Below are positions 18,811 through 28,700 of a stretch of DNA of 64,000 nt, one piece after another (position 1 is the first letter of the stretch; each line of letters begins with the position of its first letter). The position numbers and the translations under genes were made by a program. The notes beneath the pieces were generated by a model that was not told the DNA's origin, searched no databases, and saw nothing but the letters and a program-made list of their open reading frames with translations. The DNA comes from Nitzschia sp. DOCU1 (taxonomy: Eukaryota; Bacillariophyta; Bacillariophyceae; Bacillariales; Bacillariaceae), in contig OX595995.1 of assembly GCA_951394045.1 (NCBI GenBank), forward strand, positions 1-64,000, written 5' to 3'.

Positions 18811-19262
18811 CAACTGGGGGCCAAAATCTCCCTCCGACACGTGTCATCAGACACTGCCGGGACCTCGCACCATAGCTCGTATTCACGTCACCCCCTGACG
18901 TCACCCCCATCTACGTCATCGGAACTCGCACACTCCACGAGCTCTCCGTCGACGTCATGACCCCGACGTCACCCGACCTCGCACTCCACGCGAGCTCCAT
19001 TACGTCACCACTCGCGCGCGACTATTCGCGCACGCTCCTTCGCTCCCCGCCAACCAATTCGCGGCGAACATCCAGACCACGACTAGCCCGCTGATGAAGG
19101 CCGATCATGGCCGAAACGATCGCTCCATTGTTCGGGAATAAGTCTACTGTAACAATACAGATAACTCCTTTAGTTACACTACGGTAACTCTGTCCTACTG
19201 GCTCAGCGCGAACGGTGAACCCTTCCCCTACCCCCACCCTAACGCCCAAGCCATAACCCTTT
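18811..19262 (+). repeat. PLE right pseudo-LTR
   Basis: Matches 14816-15274 almost base for base. It starts inside a perfect TGACGTCA palindrome (18805-18812), carries further ACGTCA motifs to about 19008, and ends in CCCTAACGCCC and CCCTTTCCCTAACCC that merge with a perfect telomeric tract. Such a 3' end could anneal to the telomeric overhang to prime reverse transcription. Confidence 0.88.
19081..19144 (+). ncRNA. Candidate type I hammerhead ribozyme, copy B
   Basis: Same design as copy A: CCCG at 19087-19090, CTGATGA at 19091-19097, an extra A, GGCC/GGCC stem II, GAAA, and CGGG closing stem I. The only change is in the stem II loop (GATCAT for GACCAT), which leaves all pairing intact. Confidence 0.72.
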
Positions 19263-19291
19263 CCCTAACCCTAACCCTAACCCTAACCCTA
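19263..19291 (+). repeat. Telomeric tract at the PLE 3' end
   Basis: Perfect CCCTAA units follow the PLE directly, and the strand sense then flips for one unit (CCCTAGGGTTAG) at the start of the next subtelomeric repeat. Confidence 0.93.
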
Positions 19292-19292
19292 G

Positions 19293-20660
19293 GGTTAGAA
19301 CTAGGTATAACCCTAGGGTGATGATTAGGTAGGTTAACTACCTAGTATGAGGTTAAGTAGGTTAGTAATAACCTACCTATCCTGACTACCAAGGAGATGG
19401 TGACTAACTACCTATTATCATCAGGGTGGTACTGTACCTAAGAGGATAAGTATGCACAAGAAGGATTTGCTTTTTTCGGGTATCGATCCCAAGACCTCAT
19501 CTTGTGCCACTCAGCCACTGAGGACAGTGTTGAGTTTTTTGCTTATTTGGTACATAAACAACGAGGAACATTTTGCTACATTTTACTTAAGGCATATCCA
19601 TGTACTGAACTAGTTTTTTACTTCGCCACGCACAAACAATGATAACATGCAGTGGTAGTGTACCCTTACTACTGGAGAGCCACCAGCTACAAATTAAATT
19701 GTTAATATCTCCACCAATACTGGTCCATTTTCAGTAGTTCTTTCACCACCACAATCAGCAGGCCAACACAAACATTGACTTATGCGTGAAATATATCCAC
19801 AAAGCTTTCTAACTACCTTACTACTTGACACCCACCAGCTACAATGGGAATTATTCACATCTCCACCTATACTGGTCCATTTTTGGTAGTTGTTTTGCCA
19901 CTACAACCAGTATGACAAGCCACACATGGTGATTGGTTTGAATCACATGCAGAATGTCTTGTTTGGAGTTAGTTGTGGTCAAACTGTCCAATCACTAATG
20001 GAAACAAGCGAACACCATCATGCAGTATCTTGTTGGTGCGCTGCAATTTCTTCACCATAAACATTATAACTACCTTTTTATGGATCATATTGGATTCAGA
20101 TGATGTAGAACAGTCGGCTATAGTGGGGTCCTTACTACTTGCAGGCTATGAGAAGCATTAATTTAGTATCTCAAGGGAGGCTGACAACTTTGTGGGGCTC
20201 GTTTCTAAGAAGCAGGCGAACTAGCAGCGTAACTACCTGGCTACCTAGCTACCTATCCACATATCTATCTATGACGTAACAAGACAAGGAGGCTATATGA
20301 GTTAGCACGACAACCTGGGGGAGGTCATGTGAGCTACAAGCATGAGCAGGAGAAGATTCATGGAGAGGTTGCAGATGATGTGAGTATGAACAAACATGAT
20401 GAGCTGAAGAAGGTTGTATGAACAAACATGATATCATTGGGAGACTAATGCATAAAGAAGACTAATGACAAAGTATGATAATGTAGTGAAACCTAATTAT
20501 CACCCATTCTTCTCATTCTACTTAAAATTCCATGTTTCAAACTCTGCTGTTTCCTACTAGTCCTATTCCTATTCCTATTTCCCCCACTATCCCTATTCCT
20601 ATTCCTACTTTCCTTTTTCCTTTTCCCTTCTTCCTTTTCCCTTTTACCCATTACCAATTA
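19293..20660 (+). repeat. Subtelomeric 1.35-kb repeat, copy c
   Basis: Full length, with an extended left end (GGTATAACCCTAGGGTGATGATTAGG) not present in copies a and b. It is very close in sequence to copy b and ends in the same pyrimidine-rich tail followed by CCCTAA. Confidence 0.88.
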
Positions 20661-20744
20661 CCCTAACCCTAATCCTAGCCCTAACCCTAACCCTAACCCT
20701 AACCCTAACCCTAACCCTAACCCTAACCCTAACCTTAACCCTAA
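20661..20744 (+). repeat. Longest interstitial telomeric tract in the window
   Basis: About 84 bp, some fourteen CCCTAA units with three variants (CCTAAT, CCTAGC, CCTTAA). It separates copies c and d of the subtelomeric repeat. Confidence 0.95.
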
Positions 20745-22130
20745 TTCCTAGGTATAACCCTAGGGTGATGATTAGGTAGGTTAACTACCTAGTATGAGGT
20801 TAAGTAGGTTAGTAATAACCTACCTATCCTGACTACCAAGGAGATGGTGACTAACTACCTATTATCATCAGGGTGGTACTGTACCTAAGAGGATAAGTAT
20901 GCACAAGAAGGATTTGCTTTTTTCGGGTATCGATCCCAAGACCTCATCTTGTGCCACTCAGCCACCGAGGACAGTGTTGAGATTTTAGATTATTTGGTAC
21001 ATAAACCAAGAGGAACATGTTGCAACATTTTAATTAAGGCATATCCATGTACTGAACTAGTTTTTACTTCGCCACGCATAAACCATGATAACATGCAGGG
21101 GTAGTGTACCCTTACTACTGGAGAGTCACCAGCTACAAATGAAATTGTTAATAACTCCACCAATACTGGTCCATTTTCAGTAGTTCTTTCACCACCACAA
21201 TCAGCAGGCCAACACAAAGACGGCCTTATATGTGAAACAGGGACACAATGCTTTCTTACTGCCTTACTACTTGACACCCACCAGCTACAATGGAAACTGT
21301 TCATATCTCCACCGATACTGGTCCATTTTCAGTAGTTGTTTCACCACCACAAGCAGTATGATGAGCCACACATGGTGAGTGGTTTGAATCACGTGCGCAA
21401 TGCATTGTTTGGAGCTAGTGGTGGTCAAAATGTCCAATCACTAATGGAAACAAGCGAACACCATCATGCAGTATTTTGTTGGCGCGCTTCAATTTCTTCA
21501 CCATAAACAATCTAACTACCTTTTTATGGATCATATTAGATTCAGATGATGTAGAACAGTCAGCTATAGTGGGGTCCTTACTACTTGCAGGCTATGAGAA
21601 GCATTAATTCAGTATCTCAAGGGAGGCTGACAACTTTGTGGAGCTTGTTTCTAAGAAGCAGGCGAACTAGCAGCGTAACTACCTGGCCACCTGGCTACCT
21701 GGCTACCTGGCTACCTATCCACATATCTATCTATGAAGTAACAAGACAAGGAGGCTTTATGAGTGAGCACGACAACCTGGGGGAGGTCATGTGTGAGCGA
21801 CAAGCATGAGCAGGGGAAGGTTCATGGAGAGGTTTCAGATGATGAGAGTATGAACAAACATGATGAGCTGAAGAAGGTTGTATGAATGAACAGGAACATG
21901 ATATCGATGAGAGACCAATGCGTAAAGGAGACTAATGACAAAGTATGATAATGTAGTGAAACCAAATTATCACCCATTCTTCTCATTCTACTTAAAATCA
22001 CATGTTTCAAACTCTGCTGTTTCCTACTAGTCCTATTCCTATTCCTATTTCCCCCACTATCCCTATTCCTATTCCTACTTTCCTTTTTCCTTTTCCCTTC
22101 TTCCTTTTCCCTTTTACCCATTACCAATTA
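20745..22130 (+). repeat. Subtelomeric 1.35-kb repeat, copy d
   Basis: A diverged subtype that differs from copies b and c at many sites (for example GATTTTAGATTATTTGG for GTTTTTTGCTT...TTTGG). It ends in the same polypyrimidine tail and CCCTAA. Confidence 0.88.
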
Positions 22131-22905
22131 CCCTAACCCTAACCCGCTCTTCAACCCACATGGCCACCGATCGGCTTGGATCAAACGGATCATAATGAGC
22201 CGAGTTACCCAGGTCGCGAGATGCCATGATGCAGCTGCCTGGTCCATCTGGCATCATCGGCACCTTCCCCACAACATCCAGCTTCTCGTCCGCCTCCAGC
22301 AAACTCATCAAGTCTTCCCTCATATGCTCCTCCATCCACGCCCTGAAGTGGTGACACACTGACCGGACTAGCTTCGCCCGCCCCTCTGTCGGCTTGTAGA
22401 TTACCCTGGAGACAGAATCGACCATGCCGAGCGCATGCATGTCTCCCTGGTCGCCACACTCCTTCCTGCAGTTCCCACTAGGAGGCAGGGACTCACACAA
22501 AAGACACATCAACCGAAGCAGGGCCTGGTTCGAAGGCCCAACACCATGGATCCTGAGAAGTGTCTTCGCGCCCCCAGGCAGCTCAGCATATAAGTCCACC
22601 GGCCCATCTGTAGCTACATCTATCGTCTTGTACTGCAGATTGAACAGCTCCCGATAAAGGAAACCCCATACATATTTCCTCTTCGTTCGCTTGGATCGCG
22701 ACGCACCCCGAAGCTCCTTGAACGCCGCACGCGCCTTCACCGGATCATCAAAAGGCAACGTCCGCGGGAAACGTCCGTTCACACTAACGTCGACGTTGTC
22801 CTTTAGATAACTCGGAGGCAGCAAGGGACACTGTTCCTCCCACACCGGATGCTCCACCCCTTCAAGAACTTTGATGGCCCGACGTTTATCCGGCATGTGC
22901 CCCAC
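22114..22905 (-). pseudogene. Zinc-knuckle gene, internal fragment (duplicate)
   Basis: Identical to the 3' part of the gene at 24294-25601 but lacking its first ~170 codons, including all zinc-binding motifs, because the tandem-duplication boundary cuts it at 22918. The 3' end is cut by CCCTAA as in the other copy. It cannot encode the intact protein. Confidence 0.85.
22131..22145 (+). repeat. Telomeric cap on the truncated zinc-knuckle gene, unit 1
   Basis: CCCTAACCCTAACCC joins directly to the broken coding sequence. Confidence 0.92.
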
Positions 22906-22924
22906 CTCCGAACACAGCCCCTAA

Positions 22925-24310
22925 TTCCTAGGTATAACCCTAGGGTGATGATTAGGTAGGTTAACTACCTAGTATGAGGTTAAGTAGGTTAGTAATAACC
23001 TACCTATCCTGACTACCAAGGAGATGGTGACTAACTACCTATTATCATCAGGGTGGTACTGTACCTAAGAGGATAAGTATGCACAAGAAGGATTTGCTTT
23101 TTTCGGGTATCGATCCCAAGACCTCATCTTGTGCCACTCAGCCACCGAGGACAGTGTTGAGATTTTAGATTATTTGGTACATAAACCAAGAGGAACATGT
23201 TGCAACATTTTAATTAAGGCATATCCATGTACTGAACTAGTTTTTACTTCGCCACGCATAAACCATGATAACATGCAGGGGTAGTGTACCCTTACTACTG
23301 GAGAGTCACCAGCTACAAATGAAATTGTTAATAACTCCACCAATACTGGTCCATTTTCAGTAGTTCTTTCACCACCACAATCAGCAGGCCAACACAAAGA
23401 CGGCCTTATATGTGAAACAGGGACACAATGCTTTCTTACTGCCTTACTACTTGACACCCACCAGCTACAATGGAAACTGTTCATATCTCCACCGATACTG
23501 GTCCATTTTCAGTAGTTGTTTCACCACCACAAGCAGTATGATGAGCCACACATGGTGAGTGGTTTGAATCACGTGCGCAATGCATTGTTTGGAGCTAGTG
23601 GTGGTCAAAATGTCCAATCACTAATGGAAACAAGCGAACACCATCATGCAGTATTTTGTTGGCGCGCTTCAATTTCTTCACCATAAACAATCTAACTACC
23701 TTTTTATGGATCATATTAGATTCAGATGATGTAGAACAGTCAGCTATAGTGGGGTCCTTACTACTTGCAGGCTATGAGAAGCATTAATTCAGTATCTCAA
23801 GGGAGGCTGACAACTTTGTGGAGCTTGTTTCTAAGAAGCAGGCGAACTAGCAGCGTAACTACCTGGCCACCTGGCTACCTGGCTACCTGGCTACCTATCC
23901 ACATATCTATCTATGAAGTAACAAGACAAGGAGGCTTTATGAGTGAGCACGACAACCTGGGGGAGGTCATGTGTGAGCGACAAGCATGAGCAGGGGAAGG
24001 TTCATGGAGAGGTTTCAGATGATGAGAGTATGAACAAACATGATGAGCTGAAGAAGGTTGTATGAATGAACAGGAACATGATATCGATGAGAGACCAATG
24101 CGTAAAGGAGACTAATGACAAAGTATGATAATGTAGTGAAACCAAATTATCACCCATTCTTCTCATTCTACTTAAAATCACATGTTTCAAACTCTGCTGT
24201 TTCCTACTAGTCCTATTCCTATTCCTATTTCCCCCACTATCCCTATTCCTATTCCTACTTTCCTTTTTCCTTTTCCCTTCTTCCTTTTCCCTTTTACCCA
24301 TTACCAATTA
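22925..24310 (+). repeat. Subtelomeric 1.35-kb repeat, copy e
   Basis: Same sequence as copy d, offset by 2,180 bp, as part of the tandem duplication. Confidence 0.9.
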
Positions 24311-25601
24311 CCCTAACCCTAACCCGCTCTTCAACCCACATGGCCACCGATCGGCTTGGATCAAACGGATCATAATGAGCCGAGTTACCCAGGTCGCGAG
24401 ATGCCATGATGCAGCTGCCTGGTCCATCTGGCATCATCGGCACCTTCCCCACAACATCCAGCTTCTCGTCCGCCTCCAGCAAACTCATCAAGTCTTCCCT
24501 CATATGCTCCTCCATCCACGCCCTGAAGTGGTGACACACTGACCGGACTAGCTTCGCCCGCCCCTCTGTCGGCTTGTAGATTACCCTGGAGACAGAATCG
24601 ACCATGCCGAGCGCATGCATGTCTCCCTGGTCGCCACACTCCTTCCTGCAGTTCCCACTAGGAGGCAGGGACTCACACAAAAGACACATCAACCGAAGCA
24701 GGGCCTGGTTCGAAGGCCCAACACCATGGATCCTGAGAAGTGTCTTCGCGCCCCCAGGCAGCTCAGCATATAAGTCCACCGGCCCATCTGTAGCTACATC
24801 TATCGTCTTGTACTGCAGATTGAACAGCTCCCGATAAAGGAAACCCCATACATATTTCCTCTTCGTTCGCTTGGATCGCGACGCACCCCGAAGCTCCTTG
24901 AACGCCGCACGCGCCTTCACCGGATCATCAAAAGGCAACGTCCGCGGGAAACGTCCGTTCACACTAACGTCGACGTTGTCCTTTAGATAACTCGGAGGCA
25001 GCAAGGGACACTGTTCCTCCCACACCGGATGCTCCACCCCTTCAAGAACTTTGATGGCCCGACGTTTATCCGGCATGTGCCCCACCTCCGAACACAGCGA
25101 CATAAAACTAGCCACCATCCGCAACCAGATTTCCCTAGACGCATACTCCCTCTGGACAAATGTGTAAAAGTCCTCCCGCCGCCCCCTGCCAGCTCTTGCT
25201 GCCTCATCGAGGCGGTAGAAAAGCAATCGTCGGAACCGACGCATCTTCGGGCACTTGTCGCCCCTGCCCGAAGAATGCTGACAAAACTCATAAGGTACAT
25301 AACAGTGGTAGCAGACCCCCCTACCGTCCAAGGGGCGCCGACCTCTGTCAAGTCTCGCCTTGTACCCACATTGTTTTGACGAGTGCCCCGCCGCACCGCA
25401 AGCATAGCACCCGCGAAGACAATCCTCACCGTCGCAGGTGCCATTACCGCACACCAGGCACTTGTAGCCAAGGTCGTCGAGGATGTATTCGACACGCCTC
25501 CTCAGCTCCATTTCACCAGTAGCATCTGCCTGGGCAATAGCCGCCACCATTTCCACCGCCTTCTTCGTTCCGGCCGTCGGCTTCCGAAGCACCGGCCTCA
25601 C
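24294..25601 (-). CDS. Zinc-knuckle protein with a possible 2OG-dioxygenase-like C-terminus, 3' end replaced by telomere
   Basis: A 435-codon frame opens at a GTG at 25601. No in-frame ATG lies just upstream, and the frame VAAPNKRILPVVTQ...KKMAVARGAS, following the helicase stop, suggests a frameshift or intron at the true start. A retroviral-type knuckle CYACGAAGHSSKQC (C-x2-C-x4-H-x4-C) lies near residue 65, flanked by further Cys pairs (CLVCGNGTC, CYHCYVPYEFC). Near the end, DLGNSAHYDPFD carries an H-x-D motif of the kind that binds iron in 2-oxoglutarate dioxygenases tied to algal mobile elements. The rest of that fold is missing because telomeric repeat replaces it. It lies 3' of the helicase on the same strand. 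The zinc-knuckle call is firm and the dioxygenase call is tentative. Confidence 0.65.
   Translation of the reverse strand: MRPVLRKPTAGTKKAVEMVAAIAQADATGEMELRRRVEYILDDLGYKCLVCGNGTCDGEDCLRGCYACGAAGHSSKQCGYKARLDRGRRPLDGRGVCYHCYVPYEFCQHSSGRGDKCPKMRRFRRLLFYRLDEAARAGRGRREDFYTFVQREYASREIWLRMVASFMSLCSEVGHMPDKRRAIKVLEGVEHPVWEEQCPLLPPSYLKDNVDVSVNGRFPRTLPFDDPVKARAAFKELRGASRSKRTKRKYVWGFLYRELFNLQYKTIDVATDGPVDLYAELPGGAKTLLRIHGVGPSNQALLRLMCLLCESLPPSGNCRKECGDQGDMHALGMVDSVSRVIYKPTEGRAKLVRSVCHHFRAWMEEHMREDLMSLLEADEKLDVVGKVPMMPDGPGSCIMASRDLGNSAHYDPFDPSRSVAMWVEERVRVRVIGNG
24311..24325 (+). repeat. Telomeric cap on the truncated zinc-knuckle gene, unit 2
   Basis: CCCTAACCCTAACCC abuts the coding sequence. The minus-strand frame reads through it as RVRVRVIGNG before stopping. 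Confidence 0.92.
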
Positions 25602-25756
25602 CGGCTTGAGGCACCCCTTGCCACCGCCATCTTTTTAGGAACTGGCGACCCCACCGAAGCCAGAGAATCCATTCCCACTTCCGCAGCACTCCTCTTCTTT
25701 GTCGGAGACTGCGTCACCACCGGAAGTATTCTCTTGTTGGGGGCCGCGACCAGCAC

Positions 25757-28700
25757 TCATGGCACCGTCGCCTTCTTGAGGTAAGGATTTGCCACAGCCT
25801 TTCTCGGCACAGCCAATAGGGCGGGCACCTGAGCCGGCGTTGCCACGGCTGGGCAGAAATTGCTATCCTCTTCCCCCTCATCAGATGACGCCGCATCCAT
25901 CGAGAAACCCCCCCCAGCACCGACCGAAGGAGAGTCCGGCTCCGAGCCTGATCCACCACCAAGACAGAGACCACACCTCCCACAAGGCCCCCTATCATGG
26001 CCGTAGAGCCGCGCCATTTCCACAATGTAGCAGCCGTGGTCCAGCCAGAGGACCTGCTGAAGCCCCACCGCCGTGAAGCAATCCAGAAAACTTTGTCTGG
26101 ATGCTTCCTGGAGGTAGCCCACTTTGACACAGTTGTCAAAATCCTCCAGTGCCTGCTTCATGGCCCTGGCCCTCAAGCGTCCCTGCCGCTCCAAACAGAA
26201 CACCCTGACCACCGAACCAGCTCCCCGCTGCTCCGGCCTGAGTCTTCCGATGGCTTGCAGAAGCGAGCTTACGTTGAAGAGAAAGCCCACCACCAGCACG
26301 GTTCGGCAGCAGGGATTCTCCACTCCTACAAGAGAGACCGTGGTCGTCACCAGGAAGCCATCAGAGAACCCCGCCAGCCACTTGGCCGCAGTCTTTGCTT
26401 GCTCCGAAGACGGTGTATCGGAAGTCGCCACCAGGACCACCTTTCCCGTGGCAACCAGCCGTTCCTCCACCAGCCTCACCAGCGCCCTACTCGCACAGAT
26501 TACATGAGCGCAGGAGACAGAAGAAGCAAGACAATAATCCACCAGACTAGCAGCCAAAAGTTCGTCCGAGGACTCGGTCGAGGACTGCAAGTCAACTCGG
26601 AACGAGAACCCACCACCCACCAGGTCGTCTTGAACCACAGTCCTCACCGACGACTGAACATCCAGCTTCAGTGAGGCCATCGTCGCCATTCCCAAACCCG
26701 GTGGCATGGAGCCGGAGAGACACGTCACAGGCACCGGTACTTGCGCAAACTTCGAAAGAGTCATCCAAGCGTCCCGGAAAGCCCACTCACAGTACAGCTG
26801 CTGTACCTCGTCGATGAAAATGCGAAGACAGCATTCATTCGCCAGACGTCTTACCGTACCCAGGTGCCCCTTCAACAAGCCCGCCGCCGCGTCGAGGGTG
26901 AGGAACACCAGGCCATTCATGTTGCCCCAAGAAGCAGGTAACGGCTCGTCGTCCGCGATGGAAGTGCCGTCGTACCCGTGAACCGGGATCTGCTCCACAA
27001 GGAGGCCAAGCCGCTTCTTTGCCGACTCCACCATGTGCCCCAGCAGGAACTTGTACGGAAGCACCACCAGGCAGCAACCAACCCTTCTCCCAGACCGCAC
27101 CTCCGCCACCAAAGGGAGTAGCCATGCCATCGACTTCCCCTCTCCACACCTCATCCCGACGAGCAAATGCCTGGCCCTATCATTGGCAACTGCGAGAACC
27201 ATCTCCCTCTGGTAGGAGGATCTGAACTCGCAATCGCTGCTTCCTAGCAACTGCCGCAGCGATGATAACAGCGTCGATTCCGCGAAGGGAACAAAAGCCG
27301 ACTGAGACCTTGTCGTCACCATCACCTCACCCAACTCAGTATGGTACCTATCGTACCAATACTCGGTCCCTCCCTCCAGGGTAGTCCCGTACGCGCGGAC
27401 TCCAGTGGCATGGGTGTGTCCCGACTGTACGGAAAGCTCGGGCAGCGATACCAGCATCCCACGCATCCGTGGAGCCATACCACCCACCGGCTCCATGTAG
27501 TTGAGGATGGACGTGAATAGATGCCTCACGTCCAAAGTTGCCGGGGATGAGTCCAGGTCGAACAGGTCTCTCACGAAAACCACCATACAGGACTGGTGAT
27601 TTGTCGGCAGCTCTGGGAACAGGTCCCCATCCTCCTTCAGAAGCCCATGCACTACCAGGCGGTAGAGTAGGAGAAGACGTGAAAGTGACGGCGACAGTCG
27701 GTGCTCCACCCGCTGCTTTGCCTTCGCCAGCTGCGACCCAGTCTTCAGGCTTTGGGTCCAGTAGTAGCACATACCGTTGTGCCACTTGGTCTTCGAAACG
27801 GTGATCCGCATCACCTCTTCCAGTCTCACCGCACCAAGCCCGAGCCCGAAGAGGACAAACTGAATCGCAGCAATCAACCTGATCATTGCTGCACCAAGGC
27901 CCAGACCCGGTGCCAGTGGCAGGTCTACCAAACAAACAGGCGATCCGTTGTAGTCGAAATGAACTTCTAGCTTAGTCCAATCGACTACATGTATCGCGGC
28001 ACTGTCGTAGACACACTGCCACCTGTCGTCAGCAAACATACCCGCAAGAAGCCCACGAACGCTCGAACGGACCAGGGGGATTAGGGTCCTCCACACCGTA
28101 CTAGAAAAAATGTGGGAGCCACACGTGATGTCGCCGTCCACGTTCACGGTGCATATCTTCCCGGGCGGCTTGCTAGTGTTGAGGCACTTGAGCTTCCGAA
28201 CGAAGGGCGCCAGCGTGTTGATGGTGCGCCTGCTCTGGATACTCCTAGCCACCTCCAGCCCACGGTCCGCCCAGCATCCTGCCGCCCCAACACCACAATC
28301 CACCGCCTCCATGGAAACAGTGTACCCGCACACGCCCGCCCGAAGCAAGTGCATCAAAGCCGATAGGCGGCTGCCGAACCAGCCACACTCATTCATCTTG
28401 AGCCCCCCCGCTTTCAGCGTGAAAGCACGGCTGAGGCCATAGACGCACGCGACGGGAAGACGGCCCACATGAGGTGGTTCCTCCTCGGCCGCCATGAAGA
28501 GGATCTTTGGAATCAGGCAGCTCTCCACTAGCTGCACCTGAGTCCTCTCGGAAACTTCGATCCCCTTGAAATTGTTGAATAGAGTTGTTGGGTAATTATA
28601 CAAGAACCGGAGAAGACACTCCAATTCGCCAATCAGCCGACCCACTCCCCGACGAAGCGAGAACATTCCCGACACCACCGACTGGTCGTCGACTTCCCGC

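Larger units (their letters stand above)
14816..19262 (+). mobile_element. Endonuclease-deficient Penelope-like element, complete coding copy
   Basis: The order is left pseudo-LTR (14816-15274), ORF1 (15311-16501), ORF2/reverse transcriptase (16531-18672), short unique 3' region (18673-18810) and right pseudo-LTR (18811-19262). The two pseudo-LTRs differ at only a few positions, for example CCGACATCACC against CCGACGTCACC. The left one is cut and capped by CCCTAA, and the right one ends in degenerate then perfect CCCTAA repeats. No GIY-YIG domain follows the reverse transcriptase. Telomere-associated PLEs lacking endonuclease are known from rotifers, fungi, plants and stramenopiles. They carry telomeric stretches at their 3' ends and have 5' ends facing the telomere, exactly as here. 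Confidence 0.88.
20741..25098. repeat. Perfect-looking 2,180-bp tandem duplication
   Basis: Unit 1 is about 20741-22918 and unit 2 about 22921-25098. Each contains a subtelomeric repeat copy, a CCCTAACCCTAACCC tract and about 770 bp of the zinc-knuckle gene. I found no difference between the two units where I compared them. The join between units lies within the zinc-knuckle gene (CACAGC to CCCTAATTCC) and has only 1-2 bp of homology. Confidence 0.9.

Noticed and set aside
14816..19262. LTR retrotransposon interpretation of the two flanking repeats
   Set aside because: The reverse transcriptase motifs (MYTNIP, AMGTPP, FIDD) are Penelope-type. There is no protease, integrase, RNase H, primer-binding site or TG...CA ends, and pseudo-LTRs are normal for PLEs.
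19263..19310. Telomere-telomere fusion at the CCCTAGGGTTAG switch
   Set aside because: A fusion of two ends reads TTAGGG followed by CCCTAA. The order here is the reverse and only one or two units long.
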